From NCBI GenBank assembly GCA_903953985.1, contig CAJBLW010000631.1, forward strand, positions 1 to 7,376: DNA of 7,376 nucleotides, given 5' to 3'. The notes under the pieces are model-generated. The model ran no database searches. It saw nothing but the letters and a program-made list of their open reading frames with translations, and was not told the origin of the DNA. The stretch is from an uncultured Burkholderiales bacterium (GTDB taxonomy: Bacteria; Pseudomonadota; Gammaproteobacteria; Burkholderiales; Burkholderiaceae_C). This document shows, in pieces, positions 1 to 5,929 of the stretch (position 1 is the stretch's first letter; every line of letters starts with the position of its first letter). Made by a program: the position numbers and the translations under genes.

Positions 1-285
1 ACCCATGCCCAGGCCATGAAACAAGCTGCGGCGCAAGGCAATGCCTCAACAAACGCCCATGACAGCGCGCACAACCACGGCACAGGCGCTGCCATCACGG
101 TGGCTGCCGGGCAAACCGGTGAGTTGGTGGTGACTTTCGCGCAAGCGACCACCTTGCAGATGGCCTGCCTGATCCCGGGTCACTATGAGGCGGGTATGCG
201 CGGCACGGTCACAGTCAGCACGGCGGCGGTGGGCAAAACCACACCAGCGGCGCCATCGCATGACCACGGGGCGCACAAGCACTGA
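1..285 (+). CDS. Cupredoxin-domain copper-binding protein, C-terminal part (5' end outside window)
   Basis: The reading frame is open from base 1 (Thr-His-Ala-Gln-Ala before the first Met at 16) to the TGA at 283-285, so the gene starts upstream and the Met at 16 is most likely internal. The visible part ends a cupredoxin fold: a beta-strand region (GELVVTFAQATTLQMAC) leads into CLIPGHYEAGM, whose Cys-x4-His-x4-Met spacing gives three of the four type 1 copper ligands. The remaining His ligand would lie upstream of the window. In related proteins of this family the domain is exported and binds copper in the periplasm, for copper handling or electron transfer. The tail is rich in His (HDHGAHKH), as is the segment around residues 21-27 (HDSAHNH), which suggests extra metal binding. 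A strong terminator follows 13 bases after the stop. I am sure of the domain but not of the physiological role. Confidence 0.8.
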   Translation, partial: THAQAMKQAAAQGNASTNAHDSAHNHGTGAAITVAAGQTGELVVTFAQATTLQMACLIPGHYEAGMRGTVTVSTAAVGKTTPAAPSHDHGAHKH

Positions 286-298
286 ACGGGCCTGCAAC

Positions 299-329
299 AA
301 AAAACCCCGCAACTCTGGCGGGGTTTTTT
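299..329. terminator. Bidirectional rho-independent terminator between convergent genes
   Basis: An A6 run (299-304) precedes the stem CCCCGC (305-310), a 7-base loop AACTCTG (311-317), the partner GCGGGG (318-323) and a T6 run (324-329). The A and T runs let it work on both strands. It sits between the cupredoxin stop at 285 and the stop of the minus-strand J-domain gene at 368, so it can end both transcripts. Confidence 0.9.
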
Positions 330-367
330 CTTGGGCACAGGGCACATCGGGCCCTTGGAGGCGGCAC

Positions 368-707
368 TCAGACGAAGGTGTGCAGACGACCGCGCTGGTC
401 GTAAGTGGTTAAAAAAGGCTGAATGCCCCGGGCCAACGTGTGGCAAGTGGTGGTGTGGATCAGGGGAGACACAAAACGAGGACGTGAAACGCGCTGACTC
501 TCGTCGTAGGCCTGACGGCTTTCCGATTGGCTCAAAACGCTGTACGCGTGGTTGATTCGGGCCATTTTTGCGGCAATCAGGGTGGATGCACCTTTGGCGG
601 TCAGGGTGGTAGCGCAAAGCCAGCGCACGGTAGGCGGCGCGGATGACATCGGGCTCGGCCTCTGGGGTGACGCCGAGTTCTTGGTAAAGGTCCATGTTTT
701 TGTGCAT
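368..707 (-). pseudogene. Small J-domain (DnaJ-like) protein, split by an apparent single-base frameshift
   Basis: The N-terminal half reads MHKNMDLYQELGVTPEAEPD and continues through helix II to the J-domain signature HPD at about 617-600, ending YHPDRQ. From there the matching continuation is in the next frame: GASTLIAAKMARINHAYSVL, then SQSESRQAYDE, the helix III and IV region of a J-domain, running to the TGA at 368-370. Joining the frames by skipping one base of the AAA at 593-595 gives the normal spacing between HPD and helix III and a protein of about 108 residues from the Met at 695. J-domain proteins stimulate the ATPase of Hsp70 (DnaK). The short C-terminal tail ends TTYDQRGRLHTFV and has no zinc-finger or substrate-binding domain. 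Starts at 707 or 695 are both possible; neither has a clear Shine-Dalgarno. The break could be a real mutation or a sequence error. The unshifted frame stays open to 183, running antisense through the cupredoxin gene, which is not a credible protein end. Confidence 0.75.
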
Positions 708-740
708 GGACGAATCATAAAATATGAATTCCTATGATTT

Positions 741-768
741 ACTTTAATTTGAAAAGTAATCGTATCAA
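741..768 (-). promoter_or_regulatory. Candidate sigma-70 promoter for the J-domain gene
   Basis: On the minus strand TTGATA (768-763) and TAAAGT (746-741) are 16 bases apart, each close to consensus, in an AT-rich stretch just upstream of the gene. The predicted transcript would start near 734, about 27 bases before the start codon at 707. An AGGA at 733-730 lies right at that point and so is a doubtful ribosome site. This is pattern matching only. Confidence 0.4.
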
Positions 769-774
769 TTTGTT

Positions 775-806
775 AAAAATGAATCCGTGAATCCTTCGGG
801 ATTCAT
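775..806 (-). terminator. Rho-independent terminator of the tal-pgi operon
   Basis: Read on the minus strand, ATGAATCC (806-799) pairs with GGATTCAT (786-779) around a 12-base loop and runs directly into a T tract (779-775), about 40 bases past the pgi stop. An overlapping alternative hairpin, TGAATCC (788-794) with GGATTCA (799-805), has a 4-base loop that is TTCG on the plus strand. Both cannot form at once. Only the first puts the U tract next to the stem, so it is the likely terminator form. Confidence 0.65.
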
Positions 807-847
807 GAATTCTCTGTACAGGCTTTTCTCAGACTTCCTTCAGACCT

Positions 848-2383
848 TCAGCCACGCACACGGGCCACCAGCGCCGCCGTCGAGGCGTCTAAGCCGTCCA
901 CATCACCCGTGGCGATGCGCACGTGGATGTCCTTGGCCAACACCTTGCCCAGCTCCACACCCCATTGGTCAAAACTGTTGATGCCCCAGACCGAACCGCT
1001 GACGAATACGCGGTGTTCTTGCATGGCAATCAAGGCGCCCAAGCTGGTGGGCGAGAGTTCATCAACCAGCAAGAAGGTGCTGGGCCGGTTGCCGGCAAAG
1101 TGTTTGTGACCGCCCTCGTCAGCTTGGCCCAGCATCAGCGCCTGCGCCTGAGCGATCGCATTGGCCAGCAGCAATTCGTGGTGGTCGGCCATGTTGTGCG
1201 TGGGCTTTTTCACAGCGATGAATTCCACGGGCACCACGTCGGTGCCTTGGTGCAGCATTTGAAAATAAGCATGCTGCCCATTGGTGCCCGGTTCGCCCCA
1301 GAGCACGGGCGAGGTGTCGTAGGTCAGCGCATGCCCGTTGCGGTCCACGCGCTTGCCGTTGCTCTCCATCTCGAGCTGCTGAAGGTACGCAGGCCAGCGG
1401 CGCAAGGCGCTGTGGTAAGGCGCAACGCTGCGGCTGGTGTAATTCAAGAAGTTGCGATACCAGACATCGAGCAGGCCCAAACGAACAGGCAAATTGTTTT
1501 CCATCGTTGCGGTCTGAAAGTGCTGGTCCATCGCGTGTGCACCGGCCAACAAATCCCTGAAGCCTTGCGCGCCAATGGCGATGGCCAACGGCAAGCCAAT
1601 GGCCGACCACAATGAATAGCGCCCGCCCACCCAGTCCCAAAAACCGAAGGTGGTGGTGATGCCCATCTCGGCAGCGGCCGCCACGTTGGTGGTGAGTGCA
1701 ACAAAGTGGCGTGCCACATCGGTGCCGCCTTGCGCACGGAACCAAGCCAAGGCCGAGCGGGCATTGGTCATGGTCTCGGTGGTTGTGAAAGTTTTGGAGG
1801 CGATCAGGAACAGCGTGTTCTCGGCCTTCAGGACTTTAAGAACACCCGCCAGCTCGTGCCCGTCCACGTTCGACACGAAATGAAATCGTTTTCCCGGCAT
1901 CGCAAAGTCTTGCAGCGCCAGCACCGCCATCTGCGGCCCCAGGTCAGAGCCCCCAATGCCGATGTTCACCACGTCGGTGATCTGCGTGTGCGCACGCACC
2001 TGCTCGGCAAAGGCGAGCAGGGGTTTCAAGGTGTCGTGCACTTGCTTCAGGGGTGCGGCCAGCGCTCCCGACAGTGTGCCTTCGGGCTGGCGCAGCAGCC
2101 AGTGCATCACGGCGCGGTCTTCGGTGTTGTTGATGGGCTCACCCCGAAACATGGCGTCGCGGTGAGCTTCCAGGCCAGTTTGGCGGGCCAATTCGATCAA
2201 CAAGGCTTCGGTGACGGTGTCGGTGTGGTTTTTCGACAGGTCGGCCCAGACATGCGGCGCAGATGGGCTCAGACTCTGAAAGCGCTCGAGGTCTTGCTCA
2301 AAAGCGGATCGCAAGTCAAAGCTTTTGAAGGTGTCCGCATGGGCGATCAAGGCTTTCCAAGCAGCTGTCTGGTCACAACGCAT
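848..2383 (-). CDS. pgi: Glucose-6-phosphate isomerase
   Basis: This 511-residue cytoplasmic enzyme interconverts glucose-6-phosphate and fructose-6-phosphate. The two SIS sugar-phosphate-binding folds are visible: IGIGGSDLGP (141-150) and SKTFTTTETM (196-205) belong to the first. Family signature 1 is DWVGGRYSLWSAIG (250-263), with the catalytic Arg at 255. MESNGK (339-344) carries the catalytic base, Glu340, GTNGQHAYFQ (366-375) carries His371, and signature 2, GINSFDQWGVELGK (467-480), ends in Lys480; these roles are assigned by alignment from memory to the mammalian enzyme. It is somewhat shorter than the 549-residue E. coli protein, which I believe is normal for betaproteobacteria. The start at 2383 lies one base after the tal stop, and an AAGGG inside the end of tal (2393-2389) is a well-placed ribosome site, so translation is probably coupled to tal. 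A terminator follows at 806-775. No broken or missing key residue was seen. Confidence 0.97.
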   Translation of the reverse strand: MRCDQTAAWKALIAHADTFKSFDLRSAFEQDLERFQSLSPSAPHVWADLSKNHTDTVTEALLIELARQTGLEAHRDAMFRGEPINNTEDRAVMHWLLRQPEGTLSGALAAPLKQVHDTLKPLLAFAEQVRAHTQITDVVNIGIGGSDLGPQMAVLALQDFAMPGKRFHFVSNVDGHELAGVLKVLKAENTLFLIASKTFTTTETMTNARSALAWFRAQGGTDVARHFVALTTNVAAAAEMGITTTFGFWDWVGGRYSLWSAIGLPLAIAIGAQGFRDLLAGAHAMDQHFQTATMENNLPVRLGLLDVWYRNFLNYTSRSVAPYHSALRRWPAYLQQLEMESNGKRVDRNGHALTYDTSPVLWGEPGTNGQHAYFQMLHQGTDVVPVEFIAVKKPTHNMADHHELLLANAIAQAQALMLGQADEGGHKHFAGNRPSTFLLVDELSPTSLGALIAMQEHRVFVSGSVWGINSFDQWGVELGKVLAKDIHVRIATGDVDGLDASTAALVARVRG

Positions 2384-2384
2384 T

Positions 2385-3332
2385 TCAGCCCTTTTGCATC
2401 AGCACTTCAAGCTTCACGGCATCGGCACAAAAAGCGCGGATGCCTTCGGCCAGCTTTTCTGTGGCCATGGCGTCTTCATTGAGCGCCAAGCGGAAAGAGG
2501 CTTCGTTGTAGGCCACTGCAGGCAAGTCCATCGCCTGCGCCGCAGCAGCGTCCAGCGACTGACTCAACGGCAGCTCGGTCGCGGCCAGCTGCGCCAATAG
2601 CTCGGGGCTGATGGTCAACAAATCGCAACCGGCCAGCGCCGTGATTTGCCCGATGTTGCGGAACGACGCGCCCATCACTTCGGTTTTGATGCCGTGCTTT
2701 TTGTAGTGGTTGAAAATGGCCCGCACCGACTGCACGCCGGGGTCGTTCGCGCCCGACATGGCCGCTTCGTCCCAGGTAACGCCTGCGGACTTTTTGGACC
2801 AGTCATAAATCCGGCCCACAAAAGGCGATATCAATTGGACCCGGGCCTGGCCACAAGCCACCGCTTGGCAAAACGCGAACAGCAGCGTCAGGTTGCAGCG
2901 AATGCCTTCGCGCTCGAGCTCGGCCGCCGCCTGAACGCCCTCCCAGGTTGCGGCGATCTTGATCAACACGCGCGTTCGCGGGATACCTTGCGCCTCGTAC
3001 AGCGCCATGATGCGGCGCGCCCGAGCCAAGGTGGCGGTGGTGTCAAAGCTCAAACGGGCATCCACTTCGGTCGACACGCGACCGGGAATGGTCTTCAGAA
3101 TTTCACACCCAAACCGCACCAGCAAGTGGTCCATCACAACGTCCAGTGGCTGACCCCGGTGGGCAGCCACGGCCTCGGCCAACAGGGGCGCGTATTCGGG
3201 TTTTTGTACAGCCTTCAAGATCAGCGAAGGATTGGTCGTCGCGTCCTGCGGCTGGAACTGGGCCAACTGCTTGAAGTCGCCGGTATCGGCCACCACGGTG
3301 GTGAATTGTTTGAGGGCGTCGAGTTGGTTCAT
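2385..3332 (-). CDS. tal: Transaldolase
   Basis: Transaldolase moves a dihydroxyacetone unit from sedoheptulose-7-phosphate to glyceraldehyde-3-phosphate, giving fructose-6-phosphate and erythrose-4-phosphate in the non-oxidative pentose phosphate pathway. The product is cytoplasmic with 315 residues, near the 317 of E. coli TalB. It shows TTVVADTGDF (11-20, with the conserved Asp16), family signature DATTNPSLI (30-38), STEVDARLS (87-95, Glu89) and VLIKIAATWEG (122-132), whose Lys125 forms the Schiff base; NLTLLFAF (147-154) and SPFVGRIYDW (169-178) also fit. I chose the ATG at 3330-3332 because MNQLDALKQFTTVVADTGDF aligns with the TalB N-terminus; an in-frame ATG at 3363-3365 would add 11 unrelated residues and overlap the promoter region. 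Neither start has a clear Shine-Dalgarno. It is the first gene of the tal-pgi operon and is transcribed away from zwf. Confidence 0.96.
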   Translation of the reverse strand: MNQLDALKQFTTVVADTGDFKQLAQFQPQDATTNPSLILKAVQKPEYAPLLAEAVAAHRGQPLDVVMDHLLVRFGCEILKTIPGRVSTEVDARLSFDTTATLARARRIMALYEAQGIPRTRVLIKIAATWEGVQAAAELEREGIRCNLTLLFAFCQAVACGQARVQLISPFVGRIYDWSKKSAGVTWDEAAMSGANDPGVQSVRAIFNHYKKHGIKTEVMGASFRNIGQITALAGCDLLTISPELLAQLAATELPLSQSLDAAAAQAMDLPAVAYNEASFRLALNEDAMATEKLAEGIRAFCADAVKLEVLMQKG

Positions 3333-3353
3333 GGGGGCTTTGACAAAACAGAC

Positions 3354-3382
3354 TTGAATTATCAATGAAACAAAGTTACATT
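3354..3382 (+). promoter_or_regulatory. Candidate sigma-70 promoter for zwf-hexR
   Basis: TTGAAT (3354-3359) and TACATT (3377-3382) are 17 bases apart, each matching four of six consensus positions. The predicted start near 3389 leaves a leader of about 27 bases before zwf. The -10 hexamer overlaps the left arm of the inverted repeat at 3374-3381. Confidence 0.45.
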
Positions 3383-3386
3383 ACAA
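3358..3386 (-). promoter_or_regulatory. Candidate sigma-70 promoter for tal-pgi
   Basis: On the minus strand TTGTAA (3386-3381) and GATAAT (3363-3358) are 17 bases apart; the -10 matches five of six positions. The predicted start near 3351 gives a leader of about 20 bases before the tal ATG at 3332. This promoter lies face to face with, and largely on top of, the zwf promoter, so one bound regulator could affect both. Confidence 0.45.
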
Positions 3387-3405
3387 ATCAATTTTTCATG
3401 TAACT
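3374..3405. promoter_or_regulatory. Inverted repeat in the divergent tal/zwf control region (candidate operator)
   Basis: AGTTACAT (3374-3381) and ATGTAACT (3398-3405) are perfect 8-bp inverted arms separated by 16 bases; the arm centres are 24 bp apart. An extra TTACA (3381-3385) is joined to the left arm, so there are three TTACA/TGTAA units in 32 bases. The repeat overlaps the -10 of the zwf promoter and the spacer of the tal promoter, a good place for a repressor. HexR-type sites I recall (TGTAAT...ATTACA in Shewanella, TTGT-N7/8-ACAA in Pseudomonas) use similar half-sites in the opposite order, so assigning this one to HexR is inference only. Confidence 0.45.
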
Positions 3406-3415
3406 CAAGAACAAC

Positions 3416-4873
3416 ATGGCTTTTGATCTGGTTTTCTTCGGCGGCACAGGCGATCTTGTTTGGCGCAAACTCATGCCGGCGCTGTTTCAGGCTTTTCGAC
3501 ATGGCACCTTACCCGATGGAGGGCGCATCATCGGCGTGGGTCGCGACGACCTGAGCGACGAACAATACCGCCAAAAAATCCAGTCGCGCTTTGAGCAAGT
3601 CGAAGGGGACAAACGGCCCAACAGCGAAGAGTTCGCCCGTTTCGCGAGCCTGCTGTGCTACGTGCGCATGGACCTGTCCCAACCCGCGGCCTACGCCGCA
3701 CTGGCCCGCCGTCTGGCCGAGCGCGACACCGACCATGTCGTCCTGTACTTGTCCACTGCGCCCAGCCTGTTCACCACCGTATGCGAGCAGCTCGCTGCCT
3801 GCGGCCTGAACACGCCCAAGACCCGCATCGTGCTCGAAAAGCCGCTGGGCCACGACCTGGCCTCCAACCGCAGCATCAACACAGCGGTGGGCACGGCTTT
3901 CAAAGAGCAGCAGGTCTTTCGCATCGACCACTACCTGGGCAAACCTGCGGTGCAAAACCTGTTTGCCATGCGCTTTGGCAACGCCCTGTTCGAGCCCCTG
4001 TGGCGGCGCGAGCACATCGCCAACATCCAGATCACCATGGCCGAAGAGCTGGGCGTGGAAAAGCGCGGTGGCTTTTACGAAACCACGGGCGCTTTGCGCG
4101 ACATGGTGCAAAACCACGCGCTGCAGCTGCTGTGCGCGATTGCCATGGAGCCGCCCATCAACGCCCACGCCGACGCCATCCGCGATGAAAAACTCAAGGT
4201 GCTGCGCGCCCTGAAGCGCTGGACACCCGAGACCCTGAGCCAACACGTCATCCGTGGCCAGTACAGCGCGGGCAACATCGAAGGCAAAGCGGTGCCTGGT
4301 TACTGCGAAGAGCCGGGCGTGGACTTGCAAAGCAGCACCGAAACTTTTGTGGCCCTGCGCACCGAAATCGCCAACTGGCGCTGGGCGGGCGTGCCTTTTT
4401 ACATCCGCACCGGCAAACGCATGGCCTCGCGCGAGGCGCACATCGAAATCAATTTCCGCCCCACCCCGCACGAAATTTTCAAAAGCCCGGTGGGACAGGT
4501 CAACAAACTCATCATTCACCTGCAACCCAAAGACGGGCTGGAGCTGCACCTGTTTGCCCAAGGCCAAAGCAAACGTGGCCAAGGCAACGGCACGCTGAGC
4601 CCCGTGCACTTGGATTTGGACTTTGACAAACGCTTTGGCAGCGAACGCGTGGGCGCTTACGAACGCTTGCTGCTGGACGTGCTCGATGGCCGCCTCAACC
4701 TGTTTGTGCGCAGCGACGAACAAGAAGAAGCGTGGCGCTGGGTCGAGCCGATTTTGCAACACTGGCAGGGTGACAACAACGGTCCGCGCCCGTATGCCGC
4801 AGGCACTTGGGGCCCCAGCGCATCAAGTGCCATGATTGCCCGCGACGGCTTTTGCTGGTCTGAAGAAATCTGA
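3416..4873 (+). CDS. zwf: Glucose-6-phosphate 1-dehydrogenase
   Basis: Zwf oxidises glucose-6-phosphate to 6-phosphogluconolactone with NADP+ (or NAD+), the entry step to the oxidative pentose phosphate and Entner-Doudoroff routes. The 485-residue cytoplasmic protein has the usual family length. The N-terminal Rossmann fold carries the nucleotide-binding GGTGDLVWRKL (9-19), followed by EKPLGHDL (141-148). The active-site signature is RIDHYLGK (169-176), with His172 and Lys176 in the substrate site. GALRDMVQNH (225-234) supplies His234, equivalent by recalled alignment to the catalytic base of the Leuconostoc enzyme. The C-terminal domain includes GVPFYIRTGKRM (325-336), typical of the family. 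The ATG at 3416 is the natural start because MAFDLVFFGGTGDL begins directly at the first strand; only a weak AAGAA lies upstream. hexR starts 13 bases after the stop. No pgl, edd or eda gene is adjacent within the window. Confidence 0.97.
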   Translation: MAFDLVFFGGTGDLVWRKLMPALFQAFRHGTLPDGGRIIGVGRDDLSDEQYRQKIQSRFEQVEGDKRPNSEEFARFASLLCYVRMDLSQPAAYAALARRLAERDTDHVVLYLSTAPSLFTTVCEQLAACGLNTPKTRIVLEKPLGHDLASNRSINTAVGTAFKEQQVFRIDHYLGKPAVQNLFAMRFGNALFEPLWRREHIANIQITMAEELGVEKRGGFYETTGALRDMVQNHALQLLCAIAMEPPINAHADAIRDEKLKVLRALKRWTPETLSQHVIRGQYSAGNIEGKAVPGYCEEPGVDLQSSTETFVALRTEIANWRWAGVPFYIRTGKRMASREAHIEINFRPTPHEIFKSPVGQVNKLIIHLQPKDGLELHLFAQGQSKRGQGNGTLSPVHLDLDFDKRFGSERVGAYERLLLDVLDGRLNLFVRSDEQEEAWRWVEPILQHWQGDNNGPRPYAAGTWGPSASSAMIARDGFCWSEEI

Positions 4874-4874
4874 C

Positions 4875-4879
4875 AAGGA
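4875..4879 (+). promoter_or_regulatory. Ribosome binding site of hexR (decides its start)
   Basis: AAGGA lies in the 13-base gap between the zwf stop and the hexR ATG at 4887, with 7 bases between. It is the clearest Shine-Dalgarno in the window and fixes the start at 4887 rather than the in-frame ATG at 4836. Confidence 0.8.
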
Positions 4880-4886
4880 ATCCACC

Positions 4887-5732
4887 ATGCTCGAGCGAAT
4901 CAAAGCCTCCCTGCCCTCGCTGGCGCCAGCCGAGCAACGCGTGGGCAAGCTGGTACTGGCCGACCCGCGTGCCTTTGCCAAGCTGCCTGTGACCGAGCTG
5001 GCCGACCGCGCCCATGTGAGCAAACCCACCGTGGTGCGCTTTTGCCGCAGCGTGGGTTACGACGGCCTGTCCGACTTCAAGCTCAAGCTGGCCGGCAGCG
5101 TCAGCGAAGGCGTGCCCTTCATCCACCGCAGCGTGGACGCCGACGACAAGACCAGCGACATCGCCGTCAAAGTCATCGACAACACCGTGGCCGCGTTTTT
5201 GAAGTACCGCAACGACGCCAGCTCATTCGCTTTGGAACACGCCGCCCAAGCCCTGGCCGCCACACAAAAGACCAACCGCCGCATTGAGTTTTATGGCGTG
5301 GGCAATTCGGGCATCGTGGCGCAAGACGCGCAGCACAAATTCTTTCGCCTGGGCGTCAACGCCATCGCCTACAGCGACGGCCACATGCAGGTCATGAGCG
5401 CCTCCATGCTCAAACCCGGTGACTGCGCCGTGATCATCTCCAACTCGGGCCGCACCCGCGACCTGATGGACGCCTGCGACATCGCCAAAAAGCAAGGCGC
5501 CACCACCATCGTCATCACCGCCAGCGGCTCGCCGCTGGCCAGTGCCGGGCACATCCACCTGACGGCCGATCACCCCGAGGGCTACGACAAATACAGCCCC
5601 ATGGTCTCGCGATTGCTGCACCTGCTCATCATCGACATCCTGGCCACCACCGTGGCCCTGCGGATTGGTGAAGCGCTGCAACCTGCGCTGCGCGACATGA
5701 AGAAAAACCTGAGCAGCAAGCGTTACACCTGA
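4887..5732 (+). CDS. hexR: HexR-like transcriptional regulator (RpiR family: HTH plus SIS domain)
   Basis: This 281-residue protein has an N-terminal RpiR-type helix-turn-helix (about 1-75, core VTELADRAHVSKPTVVRFCR) and a SIS sugar-phosphate-binding domain (about 125-260, with YGVGNSG at 136-142 and IISNSGRTRDL at 183-193). HexR represses central sugar genes such as zwf and releases DNA when it binds 2-keto-3-deoxy-6-phosphogluconate. Against Pseudomonas HexR, recalled from memory, the DNA-contact Arg pair matches Arg51 and Arg54 and the effector-contact Ser pair matches Ser141 and Ser185; DAQHKFFR (147-154) and the C-terminal L-x-S/A-x-RY end also agree. The ATG at 4887 is chosen because AAGGA (4875-4879) sits 7 bases before it; an in-frame ATG at 4836 lies inside zwf and adds unrelated residues. 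It lies 13 bases after zwf, so it is probably co-transcribed and may control its own operon and tal-pgi. RpiR family is near certain; the HexR name is likely. Confidence 0.88.
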   Translation: MLERIKASLPSLAPAEQRVGKLVLADPRAFAKLPVTELADRAHVSKPTVVRFCRSVGYDGLSDFKLKLAGSVSEGVPFIHRSVDADDKTSDIAVKVIDNTVAAFLKYRNDASSFALEHAAQALAATQKTNRRIEFYGVGNSGIVAQDAQHKFFRLGVNAIAYSDGHMQVMSASMLKPGDCAVIISNSGRTRDLMDACDIAKKQGATTIVITASGSPLASAGHIHLTADHPEGYDKYSPMVSRLLHLLIIDILATTVALRIGEALQPALRDMKKNLSSKRYT

Positions 5733-5742
5733 GCAAACACCC

Positions 5743-5769
5743 GTCATACCCGCGCATGCGGGTATCCAT
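5743..5769. repeat. REP-like dispersed hairpin element
   Basis: GTCAT leads into ATACCCGC (5746-5753), which pairs perfectly with GCGGGTAT (5758-5765) around a GCAT loop, followed by CCAT. This is the form of the short GTCATxCCCGC...GCGGGxATCCA element scattered between genes in many proteobacteria. A typical sign is its spurious minus-strand translation, here DTRMRGYDG, which resembles the DPRLRGDD-type peptides the element usually gives. It starts 10 bases after the hexR stop and has no U tract, so it may stabilise the 3' end of the zwf-hexR mRNA or act as a weak terminator. Copy number cannot be judged from one window. Confidence 0.7.
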
Positions 5770-5797
5770 CACCTTCGACAGCACAGGCTCCCAAGGA

Positions 5798-5812
5798 CAA
5801 ACGCGTCGTTTG
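5798..5812. promoter_or_regulatory. Short palindrome, candidate operator upstream of tctC
   Basis: CAAACG (5798-5803) and CGTTTG (5807-5812) are perfect 6-bp inverted arms around CGT. The site lies in the gap before tctC, about 120 bases upstream of its start. It has the shape of an operator half-site pair, but no promoter could be placed convincingly beside it and no regulator can be named. Confidence 0.25.
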
Positions 5813-5827
5813 AGGGTATTCACTGAA

Positions 5828-5884
5828 GCCGATTGTCTGGTTAACGGTCAGCAACGCAGCAAAATGACGTTGTCTGCAATCGGC
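5828..5884. repeat. Spaced inverted repeat in the tctC leader/upstream region
   Basis: GCCGATTG (5828-5835) and CAATCGGC (5877-5884) are perfect 8-bp inverted arms 41 bases apart. A direct TTGTCTG also occurs next to each arm (5834-5840 and 5870-5876). A T-rich stretch (5902-5914) follows shortly before the tctC start. It could be two binding sites for one regulator or a large stem in the leader RNA; the sequence does not decide between these. Confidence 0.35.
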
Positions 5885-5929
5885 ATACGCTCGGCAGAGA
5901 ATTTTTTCTTTTTTAATCAGGCGACCTGC

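Noticed and set aside
183..707. Unshifted 174-codon reading of the J-domain gene
   Set aside because: Only the first third resembles a protein family; the rest runs through a terminator and antisense to the cupredoxin gene, while the true J-domain continuation is in the next frame.
724..812. Direct repeat ATGAATTC at 724-731 and 805-812
   Set aside because: Eight bases in an AT-rich gap, with no target-site duplication or mobile-element remnant between the copies; likely chance.
923..2482. Two plus-strand open frames opposite pgi (923-1615 and 1706-2482)
   Set aside because: Both are antisense to pgi, lack domains and ribosome sites, and stop and start arbitrarily relative to any transcript.
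2646..3368. Plus-strand open frame (240 codons) opposite tal
   Set aside because: Antisense to a clear transaldolase gene, with no domain or ribosome site; a coding shadow.
3341..3415. A canonical HexR operator (TGTAAT-N3-ATTACA or TTGT-N7/8-ACAA) before zwf
   Set aside because: The half-sites are present but in the outward order, and no TTGT-N7/8-ACAA was found on reading the region, so only a generic inverted repeat is annotated.
3509..4762. Long minus-strand open frame (417 codons) opposite zwf
   Set aside because: It is antisense to a gene with full family motifs, has no recognisable domain, and long open antisense frames are expected from GC-rich codon bias.
5756..5929. N-terminal extension of tctC by 58 codons
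   Set aside because: It begins inside the REP-like element, has no ribosome site, and would bury the signal peptide.
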